From assembly GCA_903901225.1 (NCBI GenBank), contig CAIUQE010000016.1:1-41602 (forward strand): a stretch of DNA of 41,602 nt, in the 5' to 3' direction. Within the stretch, counting starts at the first letter, position 1. The number at the start of each line of letters is the position of its first letter. Of this stretch, positions 13,719 to 24,246 are shown one piece after another. Source of the stretch: Candidatus Omnitrophota bacterium (GTDB taxonomy: Bacteria > Omnitrophota > Gorgyraeia > Zapsychrales > Fredricksoniimonadaceae). The translations under genes were made by a program, and so were the position numbers. Below the pieces are notes generated by a model. It worked only from the letters and a program-made list of their open reading frames with translations. It searched no databases and was not told the DNA's origin.

Positions 13719-15068
13719 ATGGGTAAGAAATTAATGCTTGCGGTCGCGATGCTCGCTCTTGTAGCGGCTCCCGCGTTCGCATCTGTTCAGAACGTCAAGG
13801 TCAGCGGCGCGCTCACCACGACGTCGATCATCCGTAACAACTTTTCGTCAACAGCCGTTGGTTCGGTTGCCAAGACCAATGAAATCCTCGGCCAGACATC
13901 CCTTGATGTCTCCGCGGATCTCACGGATAATGTGTCCACAAAGGTCGGGTTGCTCAATGAGAGGTTGTGGGGCGCAACGCCGGCTACAACTGGTCCTATC
14001 ACTAACTATTCAGACAATACGGTCAAGTTAGAGACAGCCTATGTCCAGTTGAAAGAGTTGCTCTATTCGCCGTTGACGTTGACGGTTGGTCGTCAGCCGC
14101 TGGTTTATGGTAATCAGCTGATCATTGGTTCGAATGGCAATGTCGTGAATGCCGGTCAGCCCTGGGCTGACGTGACCCAGGAAGGCAACTTCGACGCGAT
14201 CAAGGCTGTCCTCAGCTATGATCCGCTCACGGTTGACCTGTTTGCTTCACGTATTGACAATAACAAGACTGCCAGCGTTACCACTACGCAGGACAACGTT
14301 AACTTGTTCGGCGTGAACGCGAACTACAAGTTCGGCGACAAGATGAGCACGGTCGTTGAAGCGTATACGTTTGCGAAGATCGATGACAAGTCAACAGTAG
14401 CGAGCAATCCTGGTGACAGCATCAAGACCCAGACCACGTATGTGCCTGGCTTGCGCGTCAGCACCAATCCCATCGAGGGCTTGAATGTCCAGTTGGAAGG
14501 TGCGTATCAGGCCGGTAAAGTTTGGAATACCACTTCTTTGGTTGCCCAGACCCGTTCGGCGTACGCGTTACAGGGCGGCGTGAACTATGCGTTGCCTGTG
14601 CTCAAGAGCATCAAGCCTGTGGTTGCCGGCCAGTATACGTATCTTTCTGGCACCACGAACAACAACACGAACAACCCTGGGAAGCTCGGCAGGGCTTGGG
14701 ATCCGTTGTACTTCAACCAGAACGTCGGCAGGATCTTCCACGCCGCTGGTTATGATAACGGCAATTCACAGCTCGTTGTTGTGAGTGGCGAAATTGTTCC
14801 GTTGCAGGACCTGACCACGAAACTTTCGTGGAATGGGTTGTGGCTTGCTGAGAAGAACCGCGACACTGGTGCTGGTGTGAACGGCAGCAAGTACCTCGGC
14901 AGTGAAATTGACCTGGACCTGACATATGCCTACACGGAAGATGTCAAGTTCGGCGTCAGCGCTGGTTCCTTCCTGACGGGCAAGGGTATCGCGCCCAACG
15001 CAGGTACGGGTTCCGCGAACAACCAGAATGCCACGCAGCTCCTCACGAGCGTCGCGGTTGCGTTCTAA
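13719..15068 (+). CDS. Outer-membrane beta-barrel porin-like protein
   Basis: This 449-residue protein has a clear signal peptide (MGKKLMLAVAMLALVAAPAFA, cleaved after AFA), then alternating amphipathic strands typical of an outer-membrane barrel (for example TLTVGRQPLVYGNQLIIGSNG, VNANYKFGDKMSTVVEAYTF) and a C-terminal strand ending in Phe (LTSVAVAF), the signal for Bam insertion. The GRQPLVYGNQ segment resembles the alginate-export/porin group. It likely forms a general or substrate-specific channel; the substrate is unknown. An AAGGAG site precedes the ATG, a strong promoter lies upstream and a terminator follows, so it is a well-expressed single-gene unit. Confidence 0.85.
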   Translation: MGKKLMLAVAMLALVAAPAFASVQNVKVSGALTTTSIIRNNFSSTAVGSVAKTNEILGQTSLDVSADLTDNVSTKVGLLNERLWGATPATTGPITNYSDNTVKLETAYVQLKELLYSPLTLTVGRQPLVYGNQLIIGSNGNVVNAGQPWADVTQEGNFDAIKAVLSYDPLTVDLFASRIDNNKTASVTTTQDNVNLFGVNANYKFGDKMSTVVEAYTFAKIDDKSTVASNPGDSIKTQTTYVPGLRVSTNPIEGLNVQLEGAYQAGKVWNTTSLVAQTRSAYALQGGVNYALPVLKSIKPVVAGQYTYLSGTTNNNTNNPGKLGRAWDPLYFNQNVGRIFHAAGYDNGNSQLVVVSGEIVPLQDLTTKLSWNGLWLAEKNRDTGAGVNGSKYLGSEIDLDLTYAYTEDVKFGVSAGSFLTGKGIAPNAGTGSANNQNATQLLTSVAVAF

Positions 15069-15090
15069 TAGTTAAAGCATCGTGATCCAA

Positions 15091-15121
15091 AAAGCCCCAA
15101 GGGAAACCTTGGGGCTTTTAT
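15091..15121 (+). terminator. Rho-independent terminator of the porin gene
   Basis: AAAGCCCCAAGG, loop GAAA, CCTTGGGGCTTT: a perfect 12-bp stem with a stable tetraloop followed by TTTATTG, 22 nt after the stop codon. Confidence 0.93.
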
Positions 15122-15220
15122 TGCCCGCATTGTTGATTTAAAATCAATAATAAGTTCAGTTTACATAAAGTTCTGAGAATGTCATCGGGTGGAAAATATG
15201 ACAAGGATTCAAGGGCAAGC

Positions 15221-15249
15221 TTGACAATACAATCTACAGGTTGTATATT
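15221..15249 (+). promoter_or_regulatory. Promoter with embedded operator for the HigBA-type module
   Basis: TTGACA (15221-15226), 17 nt, TATATT (15244-15249). The palindrome ATACAA-8 nt-TTGTAT (15227-15246) fills the spacer and overlaps the -10 box, an ideal place for autorepression by the antitoxin encoded downstream. Confidence 0.75.
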
Positions 15250-15280
15250 ATTAATGAAATGATAGATTCGGAGGTGCGCA

Positions 15281-15631
15281 TTGTGTAAGGTTTCTGCCAG
15301 ATACTATGCGACGATGACAGGGAAAAAGCCGGTTTATGATCACATTTGCTCTTTGGATGGTCGGACGCGCCAAAAGTTTTTTGATGTCATAGAGCTGTTG
15401 GAGTATAAGGGGCATATGTTGCCTGAACCGCACGCAAAATATTTGGGAAACGATATTTTTGAACTGCGGTTCTTCGGAATTGAAGGTGCGGTGAGAGTGT
15501 TGTATTTTTTCTTTCATCGTGATGCGGCTGTTTTGACGAACAGTTTTTTGAAGAAGACATCCAAAATCCCGGAGAATGAACTGGAATTGGCGATCGTTCG
15601 CAGAAAAGATTATTTGGAAAGAATAAAATAG
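15281..15631 (+). CDS. HigB/RelE-type toxin (phage-derived Gp49-like)
   Basis: The 116-residue protein matches the HigB-like Gp49 toxin family: a KKPVYDHICSLDGRTRQKFFDVIELLEYKG segment, PEPHAKYLGNDIFELRFFGIEGAVRVLYFFFHRDAAVLTNSFLKKT and a basic tail (RRKDYLERIK). Such toxins cleave translated mRNA. I accept the unusual TTG start at 15281 because GGAGG lies 6-10 nt upstream and no in-frame ATG appears until residue 12 (MTGKK). It precedes the antitoxin, the toxin-first order typical of hig operons, and both follow one promoter with a palindromic operator. Confidence 0.88.
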   Translation: MCKVSARYYATMTGKKPVYDHICSLDGRTRQKFFDVIELLEYKGHMLPEPHAKYLGNDIFELRFFGIEGAVRVLYFFFHRDAAVLTNSFLKKTSKIPENELELAIVRRKDYLERIK

Positions 15632-15640
15632 GAGATGGCC

Positions 15641-16039
15641 ATGAAATCCGACCTTGTGAAAGATCATTTAAAAGAAGAGTTAAAAGATCCTCATTTCAAG
15701 GAGCTTTACGAGCTGCATCAGCAAAAACTTGTGATCGTAAAAAAGATCATTGATTACAGGGTCAAGCAGCATTTGACCCAGGGGCAACTTGCAGATAAGG
15801 TTGGGGTTTCCCAGCAATATATTTCCAGGATCGAGACGGGAGATTTTTGCACGGTCGAGGTTCTTGAAAAAGTTTTGACGGCGATCGGGTATGCTGTGAA
15901 AATGCAGATCGTTCCTTTGAGAGGGGCGGGTTTGTCGAAGGCGGGAGCATTGCCTGTCCCAATGGCGCCGATATCGCTCCAGAAACAGTATATGAAAAGT
16001 TGCCGGATTAAGAGAGCCTTCAGTTCGCGCGCATGCTGA
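15641..16039 (+). CDS. HigA/Xre-type HTH antitoxin
   Basis: The 132-residue protein contains a helix-turn-helix (VKQHLTQGQLADKVGVSQQYISRIETGDFCTVEVLEKVLTAIG) of the Xre/HigA type, preceded by a charged helical N-terminus. It should neutralise the adjacent HigB-like toxin and bind the palindrome in their promoter. ATG 15641 is preferred to the ATG 6 nt upstream since AGGAG (15630-15634) is then properly spaced. After the usual family end (about MQIVPL) the frame continues for roughly 38 residues of low-complexity, Ala/Ser/Pro-rich sequence, which may be a 3' extension from loss of the original stop codon. Confidence 0.85.
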   Translation: MKSDLVKDHLKEELKDPHFKELYELHQQKLVIVKKIIDYRVKQHLTQGQLADKVGVSQQYISRIETGDFCTVEVLEKVLTAIGYAVKMQIVPLRGAGLSKAGALPVPMAPISLQKQYMKSCRIKRAFSSRAC

Positions 16040-16177
16040 ATTTTTTTGCCCCCGTTTTTTTCGTCCCGCCTCCTAAAATAATTCAGATATCATTTTAAAA
16101 AAGTTTTTTATTTGTTATTATTTTAATAGAGTCATCATATCCCATTTATTTCCGACGGAATATAGCAGCAGGACAGC

Positions 16178-16750
16178 GTGAACCGAGAAGAAATTTACGA
16201 TCATTTGGCCCAGGTCTACCTGGGCAAGCGCGCCCGCATTGAGGAAAAGAAACCAAAGCCCCGGCCCGGTGCCTGGTTCGTGATCAATGTCGTGATCACG
16301 GCCTTCATCCTGACGAGCGTGGTTTACGGTCTGACGGCGTTCCTCACGCAGCGCAAGGACGCGTTCCAGAGCCGGGTCATTTACGCGCTCAACAATTCGC
16401 CGATCCGCCTGACGTACACCGTCGGCGGCGCGTACCCGCAGGTGAAGAACCTGACCATCGCGGTGCCGGAAACGGACGTGTCGAAATACCGGCGGCTCAA
16501 TCTCTCGGTGCGCAGCGTCAACGGCAATCCGGGGATATTGAAAGTCATTCTCAAGAACGCCAGGGCGGAGCAGGCATCATATTATCTCAAGGGCGTGCAC
16601 GGCCGCTGGCAGGATTATTCGATCGCTTTCGACGACATGGACCTGACGGACTGGCATGCGATCCAGGACATTTCCTTCGTCATCGAGGCGTGGAACGCAC
16701 AGGACCCGACGGGCGCGGTCCTCATTGACAACATTACATTCTCCAATTGA
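16178..16750 (+). CDS. Single-span membrane protein with jelly-roll-like extracytoplasmic domain
   Basis: The 190-residue product has a charged N-terminal cytoplasmic segment (MNREEIYDHLAQVYLGKRAR), one transmembrane helix at about residues 34-56 (FVINVVITAFILTSVVYGLTAF), and an exported domain rich in strands: RRLNLSVRSVNGNPGILKVIL, WQDYSIAFDDMDLTDWHAIQDISFVI and AVLIDNITFSN. That last pattern is typical of galactose-binding-like or CIA30/CBM11-like jelly rolls, though I cannot assign a family. It uses a GTG start with GCAGGA upstream and ends 14 nt before the ParA-CBM48 gene. Together with the neighbour's glycogen-binding domain this hints at a carbohydrate-related membrane link, which is inference. 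Confidence 0.7.
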   Translation: MNREEIYDHLAQVYLGKRARIEEKKPKPRPGAWFVINVVITAFILTSVVYGLTAFLTQRKDAFQSRVIYALNNSPIRLTYTVGGAYPQVKNLTIAVPETDVSKYRRLNLSVRSVNGNPGILKVILKNARAEQASYYLKGVHGRWQDYSIAFDDMDLTDWHAIQDISFVIEAWNAQDPTGAVLIDNITFSN

Positions 16751-16764
16751 AAAGGGACACTCCT

Positions 16765-17892
16765 ATGAAGATCATTTCCATCGCGAACCAGAAGGGCGGA
16801 TGCGGCAAGACAACCACGTCCATCAACCTTGTGTCAACGCTGGCGATGAACGGCAAGAAGACCCTTCTCATTGACCTCGATCCGCAGGCCCATGCCACGC
16901 TGGGCCTCAACCGCGACGACAAATACAGCCTTTACAACGTCATTTCCAGGATCACGCCCCGCAAGCTCGCGCTCAAGGACATCATCCAGACCGTTGACAC
17001 CAACTTTGACATCGCGCCGTCGAATGTCCTTCTGGGCACGCTCGAACAGGAGCTGGCCGACGAGATCGGCCGCGAGATGAAGCTGGTGGATATCATCACG
17101 GGCCTCAAGGAGGCGTACGATTACGTCATCATCGACTGCCCGCCGAGCCTGGGCTTCCTGACGGTCAACGCGCTGCGCGCCAGCCACGAGGTGATCATCC
17201 CCGTTGAAACGAGCCGTTTTTCGGTGCAGGGCGTCGAGCATCTGATGGATATCGTCAACCTGATCCGCGACAGGCTGAACCATCCCGTCGTGGCAAGGGT
17301 CCTCATCACCATGTTCGATTCGCGCCTGCGGCATTCATTTTCAATGCTCGACAAGATCAAGGCCCAGTTCGCGGACATGATCCTCGGCACCATCGTCCAT
17401 ACCAACGTCAAGCTCAAGGAATCGGCGGTGGAAGGCAAACCGGTCATCGCTTACGATAAATATTGCCGCGGGGCCAAGGATTATTTCACGTTGGCGAAAG
17501 AGCTTATCGCCCTGGAGAGCGGCATCCGTCAGCCGGTTTCCGTCGTGGAGCTTCCCGCGCCCGCCGAGTTCTCGCCGCGGATGAAAGAACTTGTGGCGCA
17601 GGGGATGGCGGAAATGCAGGCCATCATGACGACGACGTTCCGCCTTGAGGCGCCCGAAGCCGGCTCGGTGTACGTATCGGGAAGTTTCAATGAGTGGGCG
17701 ATCGATGAGTCGTGCCGCATGACCAGGAAGGACGGCGTATGGGTCGCGCGCCTGCCGCTGGAGCAGGGGCAGTACCGCTACCAGTTTGTCGTCGACGGGC
17801 GCTGGCAGCCGGATCCCGCGCATGACCGGCGCGAACCCAACGGTTTCGGCGACATGAATTCCCTCATCGAGGTCGCCGCGCATGCCGCTTGA
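16765..17892 (+). CDS. ParA/Soj-type ATPase fused to a CBM48/AMPK glycogen-binding domain
   Basis: Residues 1-270 are a ParA/MinD-family ATPase: deviant Walker A KGGCGKTT (10-17), LLIDLDPQAHATLGL, and the switch/Walker B region DYVIIDCPPSLGFLTVNAL, with RFSVQGVEHLMDIV following. After a short linker, residues 292-372 form a complete CBM48/AMPK-beta-type E-set domain: VYVSGSFNEW, a WVARLPLEQGQYRYQFVVDG strand pair, W346 in RWQPDP, and the final PNGFGDMNSLIEV strand. W311 and W346 correspond to the glycogen-contacting tryptophans of that family. ParA proteins form gradients on the nucleoid that position plasmids, carboxysomes and other cargo; this fusion suggests glycogen or another alpha-glucan as cargo or signal. 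ATG 16765 is chosen over an upstream TTG. It overlaps the next gene by 11 nt. Confidence 0.9.
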   Translation: MKIISIANQKGGCGKTTTSINLVSTLAMNGKKTLLIDLDPQAHATLGLNRDDKYSLYNVISRITPRKLALKDIIQTVDTNFDIAPSNVLLGTLEQELADEIGREMKLVDIITGLKEAYDYVIIDCPPSLGFLTVNALRASHEVIIPVETSRFSVQGVEHLMDIVNLIRDRLNHPVVARVLITMFDSRLRHSFSMLDKIKAQFADMILGTIVHTNVKLKESAVEGKPVIAYDKYCRGAKDYFTLAKELIALESGIRQPVSVVELPAPAEFSPRMKELVAQGMAEMQAIMTTTFRLEAPEAGSVYVSGSFNEWAIDESCRMTRKDGVWVARLPLEQGQYRYQFVVDGRWQPDPAHDRREPNGFGDMNSLIEVAAHAA

Positions 17893-18193
17893 TCCCGTGG
17901 CATGCCGCGGGCGCGTGACGTTCGCGCTCCTGGCGTACTGTTTCATTTTTTGCCTCATCCCGCTGACCCTCAGGAAAAATGATAGCTTTGTCCAGTCCCA
18001 TGTCCGCCAGGGGCTGGCGCTTTGTTTGTGCGAGATGGCCGTGTTCCTGGCGAGCATTGTCCTGCCTTCTTTGATGAAGCCCGCGCTTTTTATTTTTGTC
18101 GCGGCTTCCGTGTGGGGCATGCTTCATGTGCTGCGCGGGCAGACCCCGGCTTTGCCTTTCATCAGCTCCCTGTCGCAAAAGTTTGATATTTAA
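17882..18193 (+). CDS. Small multi-span membrane protein (Tic20/DUF4870-like)
   Basis: The 103-residue protein has about three hydrophobic helices (FALLAYCFIFCLIPLTL, LALCLCEMAVFLASIVLP, LFIFVAASVWGMLHVLRG). The loop NDSFVQSHVRQGLAL resembles the conserved N-x-FVRFHxRQGL motif of small DUF4870/Tic20-like membrane proteins of unknown function. It starts inside the 3' end of the ParA-CBM48 gene (11-nt overlap), so the two are translationally coupled, and a Flp-like pilin follows. A membrane anchor or partner for the ATPase is possible but not shown. Confidence 0.65.
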   Translation: MPLDPVACRGRVTFALLAYCFIFCLIPLTLRKNDSFVQSHVRQGLALCLCEMAVFLASIVLPSLMKPALFIFVAASVWGMLHVLRGQTPALPFISSLSQKFDI

Positions 18194-18233
18194 CCTCCCG
18201 ATAATGGTATATTTATATAGTGCAAGGAGGCTT

Positions 18234-18416
18234 ATGCGAACATCGCGCCGGTCACGGGGCCAGAATATCCTGGAATACATCCTGCTGGTCATGGCCGTGG
18301 TGGTCGTGGTGATCGCGGCGATGGCCAAGAACGGTGTGTTCATGAGCACTGTTAATACCGCCTTGAAGTCAACGCAGGGCATGGTGGCTGACCGCCAGGG
18401 TGAGCTTAAATTCTGA
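18234..18416 (+). CDS. Flp/Fap-type pilin-like peptide
   Basis: The 60-residue product is a minimal type IVb pilin: basic leader MRTSRRSRG, predicted cleavage after Gly, then QNILEYILLVMAVVVVVIAA with Glu at mature position 5, and a short polar tail. This matches Flp pilins of Tad systems or related TadE-like minor pilins. AAGGAGG precedes the ATG and an AT-rich stretch (TATATTTATATAG) just upstream could hold a promoter. No tad assembly genes adjoin it; the ParA upstream is reminiscent of TadZ but carries no receiver domain. Its maturation would need a prepilin peptidase encoded elsewhere. Confidence 0.8.
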   Translation: MRTSRRSRGQNILEYILLVMAVVVVVIAAMAKNGVFMSTVNTALKSTQGMVADRQGELKF

Positions 18417-18452
18417 TGTCCTCATCGGCCCGCTGATGACTTGAACTAAGCC

Positions 18453-18481
18453 TTGACTTGAATATAGCCCGATAGTATAAT
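18453..18481 (+). promoter_or_regulatory. Promoter of rpsO-pnp
   Basis: TTGACT (18453-18458), 17 nt, TATAAT (18476-18481): near-consensus. The leader of about 58 nt before the start contains a CTCCGTGAG-like short hairpin and could serve S15 autoregulation, but I see no clear match to a known leader fold. Confidence 0.8.
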
Positions 18482-18546
18482 GCGCCCATTCTTTAAACCT
18501 TCTCCGTGAGGGTGATCACTCTAATCTGTTACAGGAGGCAGTCCAG

Positions 18547-18816
18547 TTGGTATTAGTTAAAGATAAAAAAACACAGATCGTCCAGGAGTTCAAGGTTCAC
18601 GCGAAAGATACAGGCTCTCCGGCGGTGCAGGTCGCGCTGCTGACGGGGAGGATCAATGACCTTAACGAGCATTTTAAGGACCACAAGAAGGACCACCATT
18701 CCCGCCGTGGGTTGCTTCTGATGATCGGCAAACGCCGCCGTCTTTTGGCCTACCTCAAGAAGACCGACCAGAAAAAATACGAAGAGACCCTCAGCAAGCT
18801 GGGTTTACGTAAATAA
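18547..18816 (+). CDS. rpsO: 30S ribosomal protein S15
   Basis: S15 binds 16S rRNA in the central domain and starts platform assembly. The 89-residue protein shows the family pattern [52 protein letters not shown]. Length matches the usual 88-89. The start is TTG at 18547, supported by AGGAGG 8 nt upstream and by the family's N-terminus; there is no nearby ATG. The order rpsO-pnp is conserved in many bacteria, and a near-perfect hairpin in the gap may be an RNase III processing site. Confidence 0.97.
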   Translation: MVLVKDKKTQIVQEFKVHAKDTGSPAVQVALLTGRINDLNEHFKDHKKDHHSRRGLLLMIGKRRRLLAYLKKTDQKKYEETLSKLGLRK

Positions 18817-18839
18817 GCTCCGCGAAAATTTTCCGGAGC
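18817..18839 (+). other. rpsO-pnp intercistronic hairpin
   Basis: GCTCCG (18817-18822) pairs with CGGAGC (18834-18839) around GAAAATTTTC, itself self-complementary. No U-tract follows, so it is more likely a processing or stability element than a terminator. Confidence 0.6.
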
Positions 18840-18886
18840 GTTCCGCCCCGCGACGCGGGCGCGGGATAAAAGAAGGGGCAATACTA

Positions 18887-20995
18887 ATGAGTCAGGCTCG
18901 CGTAGAAGTTCTGTGTGGGGCGAATTCCTTATCCATCGAGACCGGCAAGCTGGCCAAGCAGGCGAGCGGTTCGGTTGTGGTCACTTCGGGCGGCACCGTC
19001 GTCCTTGTCACCGTGTGCATCGCGGGACGGATCAGGGAAGGCATCGATTTCTTCCCGCTTACCGTTGAATACCAGGAAAAAACATATTCCGCCGGAAAGA
19101 TCCCCGGAGGCTTCTTCAAGCGCGAAGGCCGCCAGACCGAAAAAGAGATATTGACCTCGCGCCTCATCGACCGTCCACTGCGCCCCTTGTTCCCGGAAGG
19201 GCTTTTGAACGAAGTCCAGGTCATCGCGACTGTCCTGAGCGCGGATGACGTGAACGATCCGGATGTCCTCGCCATTGTCGGCGCTTCCGCGGCGCTCATG
19301 GTCTCCGATATACCGTTCGACGGCCCTATCAGCGCGGTGCGCGTGGGTTTGATCGACGGGCAGTTCGTCATCAACCCGTCCTATGAGCAGCGCCGCGCGA
19401 GCGAGCTTGATTTTATCGTCGCCGGTGACGCCCAGGGCGTTGTCATGATCGAAGGCGACGGCAAACAGATCCCCGAAGCGAAGATCAAGGAACTCCTGGC
19501 GTTCGCGCACAAGGCCCTCCAGCCCGCGCGTGAGGCCCAGCTTGAGCTCCAGAAGAAAGCCGGCAAGGAAAAGACCCCGGTCAAGATCACCGCGCTTCCG
19601 GCTGAATTCATCACGAAAGTGAAGGCCGCGGGCATGGCGCGTTTGACCACGATCCTCAGTGGCACGGCCGACAAAAAGACGCGCGAAAAGGCCGTTGACG
19701 CGCTTTTCGCCGACCTCAGCACCGACCTGACCGTTTACGCCGGATTCAAGAAAGGCGATAAAGACATTACCGTTAACGACGTCAAGAGCGTTTTCGAGAT
19801 CATGCAGTACGAGGTGATGCGCAAGAACGTGTTCGAAAAACAGCTGCGCGCCGACGGCAGAGGGCTCACGGATATCCGTGCCTTGTCCGCCGAGACGGGC
19901 ATCCTCCCGCGCACGCACGGCACGGGGCTTTTCACGCGCGGCCAGACGCAGAGCCTCACGACCGTTACCTTGGGCACCAAGATCGACGAACAGCTCATCG
20001 AGGCGCTCGATGGCGTTACGTACCGCCGTTTCATGCTCCATTACAATTTTCCGCCGTTCAGCGTTGGCGAGACCAAGCCCATGCGCGGTCCCGGTCGCCG
20101 TGAGATCGGCCATGGCGCGCTGGCGCACCGTTCCCTTGAAGCGGTCATCCCTTCACCGGAAGAATTCCCCTATACCATCCGTGTCGTGTCCGAGATCCTT
20201 GAATCCAACGGCTCCTCGAGCATGGCCACCGTTTGCGCCAGCACGCTGGCGCTCATGGACGCGGGCGTGCCGCTCAAGGCGCCTGTCGCGGGGATCTCCG
20301 TCGGACTTATTTCCGACGCGGACCGCTCGGTCCTGATCACGGACATCCAGGGGCTGGAAGATCATTTTGGCGACATGGATTTCAAGGTTTCCGGGACGAC
20401 CCAGGGCATCACGGGCATCCAGCTTGACCTGAAGATCCGCCATATTACCGTCGAGCTTCTTGGCAAGGCGATCGACCAGGCCCGCGACGCGCGCCTGAAG
20501 ATCCTTGACACCATGAAAGCGGCGCTGCCCGAGCCGCGGACGACACTTTCGCCGTTCGCCCCGCGCATCTCGATCCTGCAGATCCCGCAGGACAAGATCG
20601 GCGAGGTCATAGGCCCCGGCGGCAAGACGATCCGCAAGATCATTGAGAGCACCGGCGCCACGGCCATCGACATCGATGACGAAGGCAAGGCGTTCATCTC
20701 CGCGCCCAACCAGGCCGCGCTGGATTGCGTCCTGGATTACCTGCGTTCCATGCTGGAAATGCCGGAGGTAGGCAAGACTTACCATGCCACGGTCGTCAAG
20801 ATCATGAACTTCGGCGCTTTTTGCGAGTTCATGCCCGGCCGCGACGGGTTGGTGCACGTTTCCGAACTTTCCGACAAGTTCGTCAAGGACCCCAACGAGA
20901 TCATTAAAATGGGTGATTCCTTCCCGGTCGTCCTGATGGAGATCGACAAGATGGGCCGGTATAATCTTAGCCGCAAAAAGGCCGAGAAGAAGTAA
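18887..20995 (+). CDS. pnp: Polyribonucleotide nucleotidyltransferase (PNPase)
   Basis: PNPase degrades RNA 3'-5' phosphorolytically in the cytosol. The 702-residue protein has two RNase PH-like domains separated by the helical domain (first: FFPLTVEYQEKTYSAGKIPGGFFKREGR, LIDRPLRPLF; second: GTGLFTRGQTQSLTTVTLG, NFPPFSVGE, GRREIGHGALAHRSLE), then a KH domain (IPQDKIGEVIGPGGKTIRKI) and an S1 domain (GKTYHATVVKIMNFGAFCEF, GLVHVSELSD). Length is typical. GAAGGGG lies about 8-14 nt before the ATG. It follows rpsO as in many genomes, and a GC-rich hairpin closes the unit before ftsK. Confidence 0.98.
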   Translation: MSQARVEVLCGANSLSIETGKLAKQASGSVVVTSGGTVVLVTVCIAGRIREGIDFFPLTVEYQEKTYSAGKIPGGFFKREGRQTEKEILTSRLIDRPLRPLFPEGLLNEVQVIATVLSADDVNDPDVLAIVGASAALMVSDIPFDGPISAVRVGLIDGQFVINPSYEQRRASELDFIVAGDAQGVVMIEGDGKQIPEAKIKELLAFAHKALQPAREAQLELQKKAGKEKTPVKITALPAEFITKVKAAGMARLTTILSGTADKKTREKAVDALFADLSTDLTVYAGFKKGDKDITVNDVKSVFEIMQYEVMRKNVFEKQLRADGRGLTDIRALSAETGILPRTHGTGLFTRGQTQSLTTVTLGTKIDEQLIEALDGVTYRRFMLHYNFPPFSVGETKPMRGPGRREIGHGALAHRSLEAVIPSPEEFPYTIRVVSEILESNGSSSMATVCASTLALMDAGVPLKAPVAGISVGLISDADRSVLITDIQGLEDHFGDMDFKVSGTTQGITGIQLDLKIRHITVELLGKAIDQARDARLKILDTMKAALPEPRTTLSPFAPRISILQIPQDKIGEVIGPGGKTIRKIIESTGATAIDIDDEGKAFISAPNQAALDCVLDYLRSMLEMPEVGKTYHATVVKIMNFGAFCEFMPGRDGLVHVSELSDKFVKDPNEIIKMGDSFPVVLMEIDKMGRYNLSRKKAEKK

Positions 20996-21022
20996 ATCTC
21001 ACGTTATTCGAGGAGCAGTCCT

Positions 21023-21048
21023 GTCCCGGGCCGTTCATGGCCCGGGAC
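21023..21048 (+). other. Strong GC-rich hairpin after pnp
   Basis: GTCCCGGGCC (21023-21032), loop GTTCAT, GGCCCGGGAC (21039-21048): a perfect 10-bp stem without a U-tract. It could protect the pnp 3' end or act as a weak terminator before ftsK. Confidence 0.6.
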
Positions 21049-21091
21049 ACGCTGCCCGTCGATCCGGGCGGGCCGCCTGCAACAAAAGTCC

Positions 21092-23337
<2,246 letters not shown>

Positions 23338-23341
<4 letters not shown>

Positions 23342-24234
23342 GCGAAGAACAGGTCAAGGACGTCGGTGTCCTTTTAAAGCAGGAACGGGAACGCAAGGGG
23401 ATATCCCTGGACGTGGTCCACGAGGCCACCAAAGTCCCGCTCGACGCGCTCAAGGCCATTGAAGAAGGTTACAAGGTCAGGACGCTGACGGCGTTCTATT
23501 ACAAGAGTTTCGTCAAGATCTACGCGAATTACATCGGGCTCGACGCGAATGCCATCGCGGCGCTGATCCCCACGCATCATCCCAAGCCGGAGGCTGTGGC
23601 GGCATTCATCAGGCCCGGCGCCGCGCGTTCGCCGGCAGCGTCCGGGGCAGGCCCTCACCGGGTCGAAGGGGTGCGCTCGTTCAGTCTCCTGTCGAATCCC
23701 ATTATTCTCAAGAAAAAGAAGAAGGTTTTTAAGCTAGCCATGGTCATAGCCTGCGCTGTGGCCGGGATCTTCGTGATCGGGTTTGTGGCCCGCAAGATCG
23801 CGGTGGCGGTGAGCGTGCACCGGGCTATGGACGCGGCGACAAAGCCCGCCCCCAGGTCAGCCGTTAAGAAGCCAAAACCGGGAACCGCGGCGGCAAGGGC
23901 GGAGGCTTCTGCCAGGACTGAAGAAACAAGGACGGCCAACGATAAGCAGGGGGATGCCAGGGAGGAGAGGGTTTCCCGGCGTATCTCTCTTACCGTGCGG
24001 GCCCAGGTCAATACCTGGATCGATGTCCACGTGGATGGCCAGTCGGTTTTCCGCGGGACGTTCAAGAAGGGGCTTTCATCGGCGTGGCACGGGACAAAAA
24101 AGATCGAACTTTCCGCCAAGGACCTTGGCGCTTTGGAATTCGAGGTCAATGGCCGCAATGTTGCCAAACTCACCCGGCGCGACCCCAAGGCCCGCAAGGT
24201 CATTGTGACCCCCGAAGGCCTTAACGTCGAGTGA
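23338..24234 (+). CDS. rodZ: RodZ-like cell-shape protein
   Basis: The 298-residue protein has an N-terminal HTH_25 domain (VGVLLKQERERKGISLDVVHEATKVPLDALKAIEEG, then YYKSFVKIYANYIGLD), a basic stretch (LKKKKKVFK), one transmembrane helix at about residues 131-152, a low-complexity Ala/Lys/Thr linker, and a C-terminal DUF4115-like periplasmic domain (SLTVRAQVNTWIDVHVDGQSVFRGTFKKG). This is the RodZ layout, linking MreB filaments to the cell-wall elongation machinery. It starts in the ftsK stop codon (ATGA overlap), so division and shape genes are co-expressed. The HTH part in RodZ binds MreB rather than DNA. Confidence 0.88.
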
Positions 24235-24246
24235 CCCTTTCCTGCC

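Noticed and set aside
16765..17892. TadZ of a complete Tad pilus system, suggested by the nearby Flp-like pilin
   Set aside because: There is no receiver-like N-terminal domain, no tadA, tadB or tadC next to it, and the C-terminal domain is a CBM48.
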